Positions 33,566 to 42,663 of a stretch of 64,000 bases of DNA are shown here, one piece after another. Under the pieces are notes generated by a model. The model saw only the letters and a list, made by a program, of their open reading frames with translations. It did not search any database and was not told the origin of the DNA. Source of the DNA: Nocardia vinacea (GTDB lineage: Bacteria > Actinomycetota > Actinomycetes > Mycobacteriales > Mycobacteriaceae); contig NZ_CP109149.1 in assembly GCF_035920345.1 (NCBI RefSeq), positions 3,968,001 to 4,032,000 on the forward strand. The letters are read 5' to 3'. The translations under genes and the position numbers were made by a program. How positions within the stretch are numbered: the stretch's first letter is position 1; every line of letters starts with the position of its first letter.

Positions 33566-35389
33566 ATGCGAGACTGCGCACCCACGCAGACCCCCGAGGT
33601 CGATAAATCGGCCCTCAGAGCGAAGTATCTGGTGGAGCGGGACAAACGCCTGCGCCCCGACGGCGGGAACCAGTACCTGCAGGCCGAGAACGAATTCGCG
33701 GAGTTCTACGAGGGCGATCCGCACCTCCCGGTCGTGCCGCGGCAGCCGATCAGCGATGACATCGAGGTAGTGGTAATCGGTGGCGGTTTCGCGGGTCTCA
33801 TCACCGCACACCGCTTACTACAGGCCGGTGTCGCCGACTTCCGCATCATCGAATTGGGCGGCGATTTCGGCGGTGTCTGGTACTGGAACCGCTACCCGGG
33901 CATCCAGGTCGACTCGGATTCCTATTGCTATCTCCCGCTGCTCGAGGAAACCGGCTTCATGCCGAAGGAGAAGTTCTCCCACGGCGACGAATGCTTCGAA
34001 CACGCCCAGCGCATCGGAAAGCATTTCGGCCTCTACGAGAAGGCGATCTTCCATACCCTGATCCGCTCGCTGGCATGGGATGAGCAGCTCGAGCGCTGGC
34101 ACATCGGCACCAACCGCGGCGATCAGATCCGCGCCCGCTTCGTCGTCATGTGCCAGGGGCCGTACAACCGGCCGAAACTGCCTGGCATTCCCGGCATCAC
34201 CGACTTCGAGGGGCACACCTTCCACACGGCGCGCTGGGACTATGAGTACACCGGTGGCGACCTGCACGGCGGGTTGGACAGAATCGCCGACAAGCGGATC
34301 GCCGTCATCGGCACAGGCGCCAGTGGCGTCCAAGCGATTCCGCACCTCGCGCGCGGTGCCCGACATCTGACCGTTTTCCAGCGGACGCCGTCCTACATCT
34401 TCGAACGCGACAACCACCCGACCGATCCCGAGTGGGTGCGGACGCTGCAACCGGGCTGGCGGGCCGAGCGGCAGCGCAACTTCCACAACGCGGCCTTCGC
34501 CTTCTACTCCCCCGGCGAACCGGACCTCATCTGCGATGGTTGGACCGAGGTCGCCCGCAACCTGGCCGCCAAGCTGAATCGCGGTAATCGCTGGGCGGAG
34601 CTGACGCCCGAGAAGTTCATGGAGTGGAAGGAAGACGAGGACTACCGGGCGATGGAACGGCTCCGGCGGCGCGTCGAGGAGATAGTCCGGGATCCGCAGA
34701 CAGCGGAAAAGCTGAAGCCGTACTACCGCAATATGTGCAAGCGGCCGGTCTTCAACGACGATTACCTACCGACCTTCAATCGCCCGAACGTCACGCTGGT
34801 CGATGTATCGCAGACCAAGGGTGTCGAGCGTATTACCGAAAAGGGAGTTGTCGCAGGCGGTTTCGAGTACGAGGTCGACTGCATCATCTTCGCGAGCGGC
34901 TTCGAGATCACCACCGGCCTGGACCGCCAACTCGATATCGAGCCGTTCGCGGGCCGCGAAGGCAAGTCGCTCTACGACCACTGGGGCAAGGGATTCCGCA
35001 CGCTGCACGGCGTCATGGCGCACGGCTTCCCCAACCACTTCGCCACCGGTTTCATCCAGGGCGGTGTGACCGCGGCGACGACCCTGATGTTCGAGCAGCA
35101 GGCCGATCACATCGCCTACATCATCAAAGAGGCGCAGCACCGTAGCGCGACCATCGTGGAGCCGACGGCGGAAGCCGAGGCGGAGTGGGTCCGGACGATC
35201 CGGGCGAACGCCTTCGACAACAGCACCTTCGTCATGGAATGCACACCCGGCTACTACAACGCCGAGGGCGAGCCGAACGGGCGTTCGTTCCTCGGTGACC
35301 CCTTCTGGGGTGGCTTCTACGTACTCGAGGAGTTGCTGCAGGCCTGGCGCGATGCGGGCGACCTGCGGGGCCTGACGCTGAGCGAGTGA
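33566..35389 (+). CDS. Baeyer-Villiger-type flavin monooxygenase
   Basis: A 607-residue FAD/NADPH monooxygenase. The FAD motif GGGFAGLITAHRLLQAG sits at about residues 71-88 after an N-terminal extension. The NADPH Rossmann motif is VIGTGASGVQ. Between them FEGHTFHTARWDYEY matches the Baeyer-Villiger fingerprint F-x-G-x3-H-T-x2-W. Length and extension resemble those of large ketone and steroid Baeyer-Villiger enzymes. It would insert oxygen into a ketone to give an ester or lactone. The propeller lactonase at 29662 could hydrolyse this product. ATG 33566 follows AAAGGAATTGGC. Confidence 0.85.
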   Translation: MRDCAPTQTPEVDKSALRAKYLVERDKRLRPDGGNQYLQAENEFAEFYEGDPHLPVVPRQPISDDIEVVVIGGGFAGLITAHRLLQAGVADFRIIELGGDFGGVWYWNRYPGIQVDSDSYCYLPLLEETGFMPKEKFSHGDECFEHAQRIGKHFGLYEKAIFHTLIRSLAWDEQLERWHIGTNRGDQIRARFVVMCQGPYNRPKLPGIPGITDFEGHTFHTARWDYEYTGGDLHGGLDRIADKRIAVIGTGASGVQAIPHLARGARHLTVFQRTPSYIFERDNHPTDPEWVRTLQPGWRAERQRNFHNAAFAFYSPGEPDLICDGWTEVARNLAAKLNRGNRWAELTPEKFMEWKEDEDYRAMERLRRRVEEIVRDPQTAEKLKPYYRNMCKRPVFNDDYLPTFNRPNVTLVDVSQTKGVERITEKGVVAGGFEYEVDCIIFASGFEITTGLDRQLDIEPFAGREGKSLYDHWGKGFRTLHGVMAHGFPNHFATGFIQGGVTAATTLMFEQQADHIAYIIKEAQHRSATIVEPTAEAEAEWVRTIRANAFDNSTFVMECTPGYYNAEGEPNGRSFLGDPFWGGFYVLEELLQAWRDAGDLRGLTLSE

Positions 35390-35420
35390 CGGCTATCGAC
35401 CTATCGGGAGAGGAAACCCT

Positions 35421-36335
35421 TTGTCGGAACTGAGATTCGACGATCGCGTCGCCGTAATCACCGGCGCCGGACGTGGTTTGGGGCGCGCATATGCCGAATT
35501 ACTCGCCGCCCATGGCGCGAAGGTCGTGGTCAACGATGTCGGCGGCACCGTGCGCGGCGACGACGCCGCGGGCAATGTCGCGGCCGAGGCGGTGCGGGCG
35601 ATCACCGAGGCCGGTGGCACGGCGGTCGCGTCCACCGATTCGGTCGCCACCCCCGCGGGCGGTCAGGCGATCATCGATACCGCGCTGGATGCCTACGGCC
35701 GTATCGACATTCTCATCCACAACGCGGGCAACGTGCGCTACGGCTCATTGACCGAATTGAGCTACGAGGATTTCGATGCCGTTGTGGACGTGCACCTGCG
35801 CGGCGCCTTTCACATGGTGCGGGCGGCGTTCCCCCGGATGAGCCAGGCGGGCTACGGCCGAGTGGTACTGACGTCCTCGATCGGCGGCATCTACGGCAAC
35901 CTGGCGGTCGCCAACTATGCGGTCGCCAAGGCCGGTGTGATCGGACTGTCCAATGTGGTCGCATTGGAGGGGGCTGAGGTCGGCGTCAAATCGAATGTCA
36001 TCGTTCCGGCCGCGCTGACCCGGCTGGCCGAAGGCCTCGATACCTCTGCCTACCCGGATATGCGTCCCGAGCTGGTGGCACCGACCGTGGGGTGGCTGGC
36101 CCACGAATCCTGTTCCGTCAGTGGGGAATTGCTGGTATCAATCGCCGGACGGGTGGCGCGCGCCTATATCGCCGAGACGCCGGGGGTATATCAGCCGTCC
36201 TGGACCATCGACGAGGTCGGCGCGCGCATCGACGAGATCCGCGATACCGGGAACTCCTGGGTGCTGCCACCGGTGCCGTCCGCCTTCGGCGAACACATCG
36301 GGCGCAGCTTCGCGATGGCAACGGAATGGAAGTGA
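35421..36335 (+). CDS. SDR family oxidoreductase (hydroxyacyl-CoA dehydrogenase type)
   Basis: A 304-residue short-chain dehydrogenase of the peroxisomal multifunctional-enzyme type. VITGAGRGLGRAYAELLAAHGAKVVVNDVGG with the following insertion GTVRGDDAAGNVAAEAV is typical. HNAGNVRYG, SSIGGIYGN and the active-site YAVAK follow. This group usually oxidises 3-hydroxyacyl-CoA. TTG 35421 has GGGAGAGGA upstream. The gene is joined to the ThDP enzyme gene by a MIRU-like mini-ORF that overlaps both genes. Confidence 0.8.
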   Translation: MSELRFDDRVAVITGAGRGLGRAYAELLAAHGAKVVVNDVGGTVRGDDAAGNVAAEAVRAITEAGGTAVASTDSVATPAGGQAIIDTALDAYGRIDILIHNAGNVRYGSLTELSYEDFDAVVDVHLRGAFHMVRAAFPRMSQAGYGRVVLTSSIGGIYGNLAVANYAVAKAGVIGLSNVVALEGAEVGVKSNVIVPAALTRLAEGLDTSAYPDMRPELVAPTVGWLAHESCSVSGELLVSIAGRVARAYIAETPGVYQPSWTIDEVGARIDEIRDTGNSWVLPPVPSAFGEHIGRSFAMATEWK

Positions 36336-36412
36336 GCATGAGCGAGCGAACAATCAACACAGCCGTCATGGCGGTCATGCCGGAGCCGAGCGCCAGCGAG
36401 GCGCAGGCATGA
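36332..36412 (+). repeat. MIRU-like intergenic mini-ORF element
   Basis: GTG 36332 overlaps the TGA of the SDR gene, and the 26-codon frame ends at TGA 36410-36412, overlapping the ATG of the next gene (ATGA). The product starts VSMSERTINTAVMAVMPEPS and continues ASEAQA. Mycobacterial interspersed repetitive units are short elements inside operons whose small frames overlap both neighbours in exactly this way. The ATGAGCGAGCGAA opening and the GAGCGCCAGCGAGGCGC tail also resemble such elements. No second copy is seen in this window. Confidence 0.55.
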
Positions 36413-38115
36413 GCGTCAAGGTTTACGAGCGCATTCTGGACCTGTTCGAGGCCGAAGGAATCAATACCCTGTTCGGCATCCCGGACCCCAACTTCGTGCA
36501 CCTGTTCCATCGCGCCGAAGAGCGCGGCTGGCAGGTCGTGGCACCGCACCACGAAGAGTCCGCCGGTTTCATGGCCGAGGCGGTCTCGCGGATGACCGGC
36601 AAAGCGGCGGTGTGCATCGGCACGCTCGGTCCCGGCGTCGCCAATCTGGCGGGCGCCATGATGTGCGCCAAAGTGGAGAACTCGCCGGTCATCTTCCTCG
36701 GCGGACAGCGCGCCCGCATTACCGAGCAGCGGGTACGTCGCGGGCGGATCCAGTTCGTGAAGCAGTCCGGGCTGTTCGAACCGTCGGTGAAGTATGCGGC
36801 GAGCATCGAATACGCGGATCAGACCGATGAAATCATCCGGGAGGGCCTGCGCAAGGCACTCAGCGGGACGCCGGGGCCGGTCTATATCGAGTATCCGTCG
36901 CACGTCATCACCGAAGAGCTCGACGTCGCACCGGCATTGCTACCCGAGAGGTATCGCCTCGTCGGTCAGACCGCGGGACCGGACAAGATCGCCGCGGCCG
37001 TCGAGCTGATCCGCGCGGCGCGGCAGCCGGTCCTGCTTGTCGGCCACGGTGTGCACACCGCCCGCGCGGGTGCTTCGGTCAAGGCACTCGCGGACCTCAT
37101 GGCGGCACCGGTCATTCAGACCTCCGGTGGCACGTCCTATATCGAGGGTCTCGAGGACCGCACCTTCCCCTATGGCTTCTCGCCGTCGGCGGTCGAAGCC
37201 GTGGTGCAATCGGATCTGGCCCTGGCCATCGGCACCGAACTCGGTGAGCCGGTGCATTACGGCCGAGGCCGGCACTGGGTCGCGGGCGAGGCCGACCGCA
37301 AGTGGATCCTCGTCGAGCAGGACCCCACCGCGATCGGCGTGAACCGGCCTATCGACGTGCCGCTGGTCGGTGACCTGCGCGCGATCGTCCCGCAATTGGT
37401 TGCGGCGCTGCGGGATTCACCGCGCACGGCCTCCCCCGAACTGGCGGGCTGGATCGAGCGGGATGCGGCCCGACTGGCCGAACTCGCCGAGACCGCCCCT
37501 TCCGGCGCCTCCCCCGTCCATCCCGCACGCCTGATCGTCGAGGCCACCAAGGCGTTCCCGCCGGAGGGCATCATGGTCCGCGACGGCGGCGCCACCACGA
37601 TATTCGGCTGGACCTATTCCCAGGCCAAGCCGCACGACGTGATCTGGAACCAGAACTTCGGGCATCTGGGTACCGGCCTGCCCTACGCGGTCGGCGCATC
37701 GGTGGCCGAAGGCCGCAAACGTCCGGTCATGCTCATCACCGGAGATTCGTCGTTCCAATTCCAGATCGCCGAGTTGGAGACGGCGGCCCGGCTGAATCTG
37801 CCGCTGGTTGTCGTTGTCGGGGTCGACTACGCCTGGGGTCTCGAAGTCGGCGTCTACAAGCGCACTTTCGGCCAGGGATCACTCGAGACAGGCGTGCACT
37901 GGAGCACGAGCACCCGCCTGGACAAGGTCGCCGAGGGCTTCGGCTGCTACGGCGAATACGTCGAGCGCGACGAAGATATCGCCCCGGCGATCAAACGGGC
38001 CTATGCCAGCGGCAAACCGGGAGTCATCCACGTCGCGGTGGATCCGAAGGCGAATTCGGAGGAGATGCCGAGTTATGACGAGTTCCGCACCTGGTACGCG
38101 GAAGGAATGCAGTGA
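36409..38115 (+). CDS. Thiamine-diphosphate-dependent enzyme (acetolactate synthase/2-hydroxyacyl lyase type)
   Basis: A 568-residue ThDP enzyme with the three-domain acetolactate synthase layout. The cofactor-activating glutamate is in HHEESAGFMAEAVSRMTGK, followed by CIGTLGPGVANL. The Mg-ThDP motif begins ITGDSSFQF, but where most members read NN about 26 residues later this one reads VDYAWG. The Asp could still bind magnesium. The enzyme makes or breaks a bond next to a carbonyl, for example decarboxylating a 2-keto acid or cleaving a 2-hydroxyacyl-CoA. The aldehyde dehydrogenase immediately downstream would oxidise an aldehyde product. ATG 36409 is set by the overlap with the mini-ORF. 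Confidence 0.8.
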   Translation: MSVKVYERILDLFEAEGINTLFGIPDPNFVHLFHRAEERGWQVVAPHHEESAGFMAEAVSRMTGKAAVCIGTLGPGVANLAGAMMCAKVENSPVIFLGGQRARITEQRVRRGRIQFVKQSGLFEPSVKYAASIEYADQTDEIIREGLRKALSGTPGPVYIEYPSHVITEELDVAPALLPERYRLVGQTAGPDKIAAAVELIRAARQPVLLVGHGVHTARAGASVKALADLMAAPVIQTSGGTSYIEGLEDRTFPYGFSPSAVEAVVQSDLALAIGTELGEPVHYGRGRHWVAGEADRKWILVEQDPTAIGVNRPIDVPLVGDLRAIVPQLVAALRDSPRTASPELAGWIERDAARLAELAETAPSGASPVHPARLIVEATKAFPPEGIMVRDGGATTIFGWTYSQAKPHDVIWNQNFGHLGTGLPYAVGASVAEGRKRPVMLITGDSSFQFQIAELETAARLNLPLVVVVGVDYAWGLEVGVYKRTFGQGSLETGVHWSTSTRLDKVAEGFGCYGEYVERDEDIAPAIKRAYASGKPGVIHVAVDPKANSEEMPSYDEFRTWYAEGMQ

Positions 38116-39539
38116 TGGGTAGGTATTCGAAGTTCTATATCGACGGGCAGTGGGTCGAGGCGGCGCAGGAACGGACATTCGAGGTCGTCAACCCCGCGAC
38201 CGAAGAGGTCTGCGGCACAGTCGCATTCGGCTCCGCAGCTGATGTCGACCGCGCGGCCGCGGCCGCCCGTGCGGCGTTCCCCGCGTGGTCGGAAACCGGT
38301 GTGCCCGAACGACTGGATGTACTGCGCGCCATCGCGGACGCGTACCAGAAGCGCCGCGACGATCTGGGCGCCGCGCTGACCGAGGAGATGGGCGCGCCGG
38401 CCGGGCTGGCGAATGGTTTCCAATTGGACCTCGCGGCCGGTCATCTCGCCAAGGCGATCGAGGTGCTGGAAACCTTCGCTTTCACCGTGCAGCGCGGGCA
38501 AACCCTGATCGTCAAGGAGCCGATCGGGGTCTGCGGCCTGATCACACCGTGGAACTGGCCATTGAATCAGATTGCGGTGAAGGTATTTCCAGCCCTGGCG
38601 ACCGGCTGCACCGCGGTGCTCAAGCCCTCGGAGCAGGCGCCGTTCACCGGGCAGATCTTCGCCGAAATCCTCGATGCCGCAGGAGTTCCCGCCGGTGTGT
38701 TCAATCTGGTGCAGGGCGACGGCCCGAACGTCGGCGTGCCGCTGTCGGCACATCCGGATGTCGACCTGATCTCCTTCACCGGTTCCACCCGCGCGGGCAT
38801 CGATATCGCCCGCAATGCCGCGCCGACAGTCAAGCGAGTGACTCAGGAACTCGGCGGCAAGAGCCCGAACCTCATCCTCGACGACTCCGACTTCGCCGAC
38901 AATGTCGGCAGGGGCGTATCCGGGGTGATGCTCAACTCCGGCCAAACCTGCAGTGCCACAACGCGTATGCTGGTCCCGCGCAGCCGCATGGCAGAGGCCG
39001 TCGAGGCAGCACACGCGGCGGCCGTGCAAGTCACGGTGGGCGATCCGAACGGCGACGCCGCGATCGGACCGGTGGTGTCCGGATCGCAGTTCGACAAGAT
39101 CCAGGCGCTGATCCAGCAGGGCATCAATGAGGGCGCCACGCTGGTGATCGGCGGCACCGGCCGCCCAGACGGGCTGGACAAGGGCTACTACGTCAAACCC
39201 ACCGTATTCGCGAATGTCACCAACGATATGACGATCGCCCGCGAGGAGATCTTCGGGCCGGTGCTATCGATTCTCGGCTACAACGACATCGACGACGCCG
39301 TGGCGATAGCCAACGACACCGAGTACGGGCTGGCAGGCAATGTGGCGGGTGCGGATCTCGACCGGGCCCGCACTGTCGCCCGCCGCATCCGCGCCGGTTG
39401 GGTATCGATCAATGATGCCTTCGACTTCGCCTGCCCGTTCGGCGGTTATCGCAAGAGCGGCAACGGTCGCGAATGGGGCGAATTCGGTTTCGACGAATAT
39501 CTGGAAATCAAGGGCATTCTCGGATACGCGGACCGGTAG
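38115..39539 (+). CDS. NAD(P)-dependent aldehyde dehydrogenase
   Basis: A 474-residue aldehyde dehydrogenase. ITPWNWPLNQIAVKVFPALATG, FTGSTRAGIDIA, the general-base glutamate in QELGGKSPNLIL and the nucleophile in NSGQTCSATTRMLVP are all present, with EEIFGPVLSILGY near the end. ATG 38115 overlaps the ThDP gene stop (TGATG); GTG 38112 is an alternative. Direct coupling to the ThDP enzyme suggests it consumes the aldehyde released by that lyase or decarboxylase. Confidence 0.85.
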   Translation: MGRYSKFYIDGQWVEAAQERTFEVVNPATEEVCGTVAFGSAADVDRAAAAARAAFPAWSETGVPERLDVLRAIADAYQKRRDDLGAALTEEMGAPAGLANGFQLDLAAGHLAKAIEVLETFAFTVQRGQTLIVKEPIGVCGLITPWNWPLNQIAVKVFPALATGCTAVLKPSEQAPFTGQIFAEILDAAGVPAGVFNLVQGDGPNVGVPLSAHPDVDLISFTGSTRAGIDIARNAAPTVKRVTQELGGKSPNLILDDSDFADNVGRGVSGVMLNSGQTCSATTRMLVPRSRMAEAVEAAHAAAVQVTVGDPNGDAAIGPVVSGSQFDKIQALIQQGINEGATLVIGGTGRPDGLDKGYYVKPTVFANVTNDMTIAREEIFGPVLSILGYNDIDDAVAIANDTEYGLAGNVAGADLDRARTVARRIRAGWVSINDAFDFACPFGGYRKSGNGREWGEFGFDEYLEIKGILGYADR

Positions 39540-39548
39540 GAGCGATGG

Positions 39549-40376
39549 ATGGCCCCGCTTGTCACGAAGAAGCTGAGTGCGACGGTCGGAGTGGAGATCC
39601 TCGACGTCGATGTCGAGCGACTGGTCGGTGACGACGATCTGCCCGCCCGATGTCTCGAACTGCTCGAGCGGCACAGTGTATTGCTGTTTCGCGAATTGCA
39701 CGCCGGTGACGATGCCCAGGTGGCGTTCGCTCGGAAGTTGGGGCCGCTGGCTCGATTTCCCAATTATCCGAATCCGAACGTCATGATCATCAGCTTCGAC
39801 CCGGACAATCCGAATGCGAAGTACTACCCCAGCAACGACTACTGGCATATCGACGGAGCCATGGACGAGGTCCCTGCCAAAGCCTCGATCATGAGCGCCC
39901 ATGTGATCACCGACAAGGGCGGCGAAACGGCATTCGCCAGCACCTACGCCGCCTACGACGCACTGTGCTCGGCGGAGCGGGAGCGCTTCGCCGACCTCCA
40001 GGTAATTCACCGGATGGCCCGGATCCAGCGGCTCACCAACCCGAATCCGACGCCTGAGCAGGAGGCGGACTGGGCACGATGGCCCGACCGCGCACATCCG
40101 CTGGTGTGGACGCATCGGACGGGCCGAAAGTCGTTGGTATTCGGTGCTTCCGCGTCACATATCGTCGGGATGGAACCCGAGCAGGGCCGAGCACTGCTGG
40201 ACGATCTGACGGCACGCGCCACCGCGCCCGACCGGGTGTACAAGCACACCTGGTCGGTGGGCGACATGGTGATCTGGGACAACACCGGCCTGATCCATCG
40301 GGCCTGCGAATTCGACCGAAACCTGCCGCGCCGGATGCACCGATCCACCGTCGTCGGCGAGGAGTCGATCAAATGA
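39549..40376 (+). CDS. TauD/TfdA family Fe(II)/2-oxoglutarate dioxygenase
   Basis: A 275-residue dioxygenase. The first iron ligands are in YWHIDGAMDE (H-x-D), the distal histidine is in IHRACEFD, and the C-terminal arginine for 2-oxoglutarate is probably in NLPRRMHRSTV. The early segment LLERHSVLLFRELH is typical of the family. It would hydroxylate a substrate with O2 and 2-oxoglutarate. ATG 39549 lies 9 bases after the aldehyde dehydrogenase stop, and the gene overlaps the next SDR (ATGA). Confidence 0.8.
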   Translation: MAPLVTKKLSATVGVEILDVDVERLVGDDDLPARCLELLERHSVLLFRELHAGDDAQVAFARKLGPLARFPNYPNPNVMIISFDPDNPNAKYYPSNDYWHIDGAMDEVPAKASIMSAHVITDKGGETAFASTYAAYDALCSAERERFADLQVIHRMARIQRLTNPNPTPEQEADWARWPDRAHPLVWTHRTGRKSLVFGASASHIVGMEPEQGRALLDDLTARATAPDRVYKHTWSVGDMVIWDNTGLIHRACEFDRNLPRRMHRSTVVGEESIK

Positions 40377-41134
40377 GCTCTCGCACAAGCATTCCCACCC
40401 GTACAGCCATCGTCACGGGCGGCGCTTCCGGTATCGGCGGCGCGACCGCCCGTCGTTTGGCGGACGATGGTGTGCTGGTGGCGATCTTCGATCTCGACGG
40501 TGCTGCTGCCGAGGCTGCGGCCGCCGCGATCGAGACCGCCGGTGGCCGGGCCATCGGTCTGCCCATCGATGTGGCCGATCGCGCCGCCATCGATGCCGGT
40601 GTCGCCGAGGTTCGCGGCAGGCTGGGCAAGCCGACCATTCTGGTGAACAGCGCCGGGGTCACCATCGCCGGCCCCTTCCTCGATATCACCGCCGAGACCT
40701 GGAACCGGGTGCTCGCGGTCAACCTCACCGGGACGTTCGACTGCTGCCAGGCGGTGCTGCCGGACATGATCGACGAAGGCTGGGGGCGCATCGTCAATAT
40801 CTCGTCGTCGAGCATGCATTCGGGTGTTCCCGGTATGGCGGCCTACGTCTCGTCGAAGGCGGGCGTGGTCGGTCTGACCAAAGTGCTGGCACTCGAATAC
40901 GGCCGAAAAGGCATTACCGTCAACACGATTCCGCCCGGCTTCATAGAAACCCCCATGATGCGCGAGAGTCTGCGTCGAGGGGTATTCGACCTGGACAATC
41001 AAGTGGCCGCGACCCCGGTGGGCCGGATCGGCCAGCCCGAGGATATCGCCGCCACCTGCGCGTTCCTGGTAAGTGCCGAGGCCGGCTACATCACCGGTCA
41101 GGTCATCGGCGTCAACGGTGGCCGCAATACCTGA
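40373..41134 (+). CDS. SDR family oxidoreductase
   Basis: A 253-residue classical short-chain dehydrogenase. VTGGASGIGGATARRLADDGVLVAIFDLDG has an Asp at the end of strand two, suggesting NAD(H) use. NSAGVT, ISSSSMHSG and the catalytic YVSSK follow, then ITGQVIGVNGGRNT. The start overlaps the dioxygenase stop. The SDR at 54108 resembles it closely in layout, including the rare SSSSxxSG segment and the ITGQ-IGVNGG end, so the two may be paralogues serving related steps. Confidence 0.85.
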   Translation: MSSRTSIPTRTAIVTGGASGIGGATARRLADDGVLVAIFDLDGAAAEAAAAAIETAGGRAIGLPIDVADRAAIDAGVAEVRGRLGKPTILVNSAGVTIAGPFLDITAETWNRVLAVNLTGTFDCCQAVLPDMIDEGWGRIVNISSSSMHSGVPGMAAYVSSKAGVVGLTKVLALEYGRKGITVNTIPPGFIETPMMRESLRRGVFDLDNQVAATPVGRIGQPEDIAATCAFLVSAEAGYITGQVIGVNGGRNT

Positions 41135-41158
41135 CCGACTCGAAAGGATTCGACGACT

Positions 41159-41737
41159 ATGGCTCGCATAGCACCGGTCCCCCGCGCGGAATGGTCGGAG
41201 GATATGACGGCATTCATTGCCCGATTCCGCAATTCGGTCATCGGCGAGGAACCGGACGACAGTCACCAGAGCGGTACCAATCTGCTCGGCACATTGGCGG
41301 GCTATCCGGCATTGACGAAGCCGTTCCTCAGCTTCAACCGGCACCTGCTGACGGAGAACACATTGTCGGTAAGGCAACGGGAGTTGGTCATCCTGCGCGT
41401 CGCGCACCTACGGCACTGTGCCTACGAATGGGCACAGCACGCGATCCTTGCCGAACGTGCCGGTATTGCTCCCGAAGAGATCGCCCGCGTGGCGCAGGAA
41501 GCTCTTCGGGACTGGTCGCCGGGCGAGCGGGCGCTCTTGGGCGCGACCGACGAATTGCTCGCCGACGGCACGATCGGCGAGGACACCTGGCGCGTTCTCG
41601 TGGGTGAGTTCGACGAAAAGCAGCTGATGGACCTGGTCTTCACGGTCGGCACCTATGCTTTGGTAGCCATGGCTTTGCGTTCGTTCGGCGTCGAGCCCGA
41701 AACCGAACTCCTCCCGCACCTCCCGAACGGCCACTGA
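41159..41737 (+). CDS. Carboxymuconolactone decarboxylase family protein
   Basis: A 192-residue AhpD/CMD-like protein. The core ELVILRVAHLRHCAYEWAQHAILAERAGI matches the CMD helix pair. It carries a single cysteine rather than the AhpD CxxC pair, so a peroxidase role is less likely than a lyase or lactone-type one. The C-terminal TVGTYALVAMALRSFGVE is typical. ATG 41159 follows GAAAGGATTCG. Such proteins are often found in aromatic and ring-cleavage operons, which fits this pathway. Confidence 0.75.
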   Translation: MARIAPVPRAEWSEDMTAFIARFRNSVIGEEPDDSHQSGTNLLGTLAGYPALTKPFLSFNRHLLTENTLSVRQRELVILRVAHLRHCAYEWAQHAILAERAGIAPEEIARVAQEALRDWSPGERALLGATDELLADGTIGEDTWRVLVGEFDEKQLMDLVFTVGTYALVAMALRSFGVEPETELLPHLPNGH

Positions 41738-41748
41738 ATGCGAGCCAT

Positions 41749-42648
41749 ATGCTGAGCGACGAATTCGATACGCAGGCAGATATCGCCGCACCCGCGTGGA
41801 ATCAGGCGGAACTACAACGCCTGATGGATGTGCAGCCGTCCGGCGCGGGCCGATATCTGGCCCCAGCGCACGGTCCGACGGCCCGCGATGTGGTCGAAGC
41901 CGGACAACTGCTCGGCGACGCGGTGGTGGCAGCGGCCAAACATGTACCGCACCAACGTGTTACCTCGGCATCGATGATCTTCTCGCGCGCGGCCGCACAT
42001 ACGGCCCCGCTCGATATCGAGGTCGATGCGCTGCGATCCGGGCGCACCTTCACCACCGCGCAGGTCACCATCCGCCAGCACGATTCGCCGCGCTGCGCTG
42101 GGATCGTGCTGCTCGATTCCGGTGCGCCCGACCTGATTCGCTCGGCGACCCCGATGCCGCAAGTCGATCCGCCGGATCGGCTGCGCCCACTCGCGATTCC
42201 GGGCACCGAGGTGGACGGCCGCGATATGCGGGTGGTCGACGATGCCTACGACCCGGATCCGAATCGGGTCGGCCCGCCGGAGTTGTTCGTCTGGACGCGA
42301 TTTCGCGACGCACCGGAGCACGACTACCTCCACACCGCGCTACTGACCCAGTCCAGCACCCACTGGACGGTGGCCGCCGCGCTGCGCCCGCACGCGGGTT
42401 TCGGTGAGGCGATGGCGCATCGGTCGATCTCGACCGGAATCACGATGGCCACTATCACTTTCCACGACGAGGTCGACGTGACGCAGTGGCTGCTGTACGC
42501 CACCCGCGTCACCTACGCCGGGCGCGGCCACGCCCAGAGCGAGGGCCAGGTGTATACCGAGGAGGGGGCCGTGGTCGCCTCCTACAGCGTGCACGCGATG
42601 GTGCGTGGCCTCGAACCACGCACCACGTCCTCCGTCACACTGCTCTGA
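41749..42648 (+). CDS. Acyl-CoA thioesterase (TesB-like double hotdog)
   Basis: A 299-residue protein with two hotdog repeats. The first contains SASMIFSRAAAHTAPLDIEVDALRSGRTFTTAQVTIRQ. The second contains HRSISTGITMATITFHDEVDVTQWLLYATRVTYAGRGHAQSEGQVYTEEGAVVASY, the usual TesB C-terminal pattern. It should hydrolyse acyl-CoA to free acid and CoA, perhaps to release a dead-end intermediate. It starts 11 bases after the CMD gene and is followed closely by the DUF427 gene. Confidence 0.75.
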   Translation: MLSDEFDTQADIAAPAWNQAELQRLMDVQPSGAGRYLAPAHGPTARDVVEAGQLLGDAVVAAAKHVPHQRVTSASMIFSRAAAHTAPLDIEVDALRSGRTFTTAQVTIRQHDSPRCAGIVLLDSGAPDLIRSATPMPQVDPPDRLRPLAIPGTEVDGRDMRVVDDAYDPDPNRVGPPELFVWTRFRDAPEHDYLHTALLTQSSTHWTVAAALRPHAGFGEAMAHRSISTGITMATITFHDEVDVTQWLLYATRVTYAGRGHAQSEGQVYTEEGAVVASYSVHAMVRGLEPRTTSSVTLL

Positions 42649-42663
42649 CCCACAGGAGACCTC

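Noticed and set aside
36332..36412. Insertion sequence or attachment-site remnant
   Set aside because: No terminal inverted repeats, target duplication or recombinase gene are nearby; the coupled mini-ORF layout fits a MIRU-like unit better.
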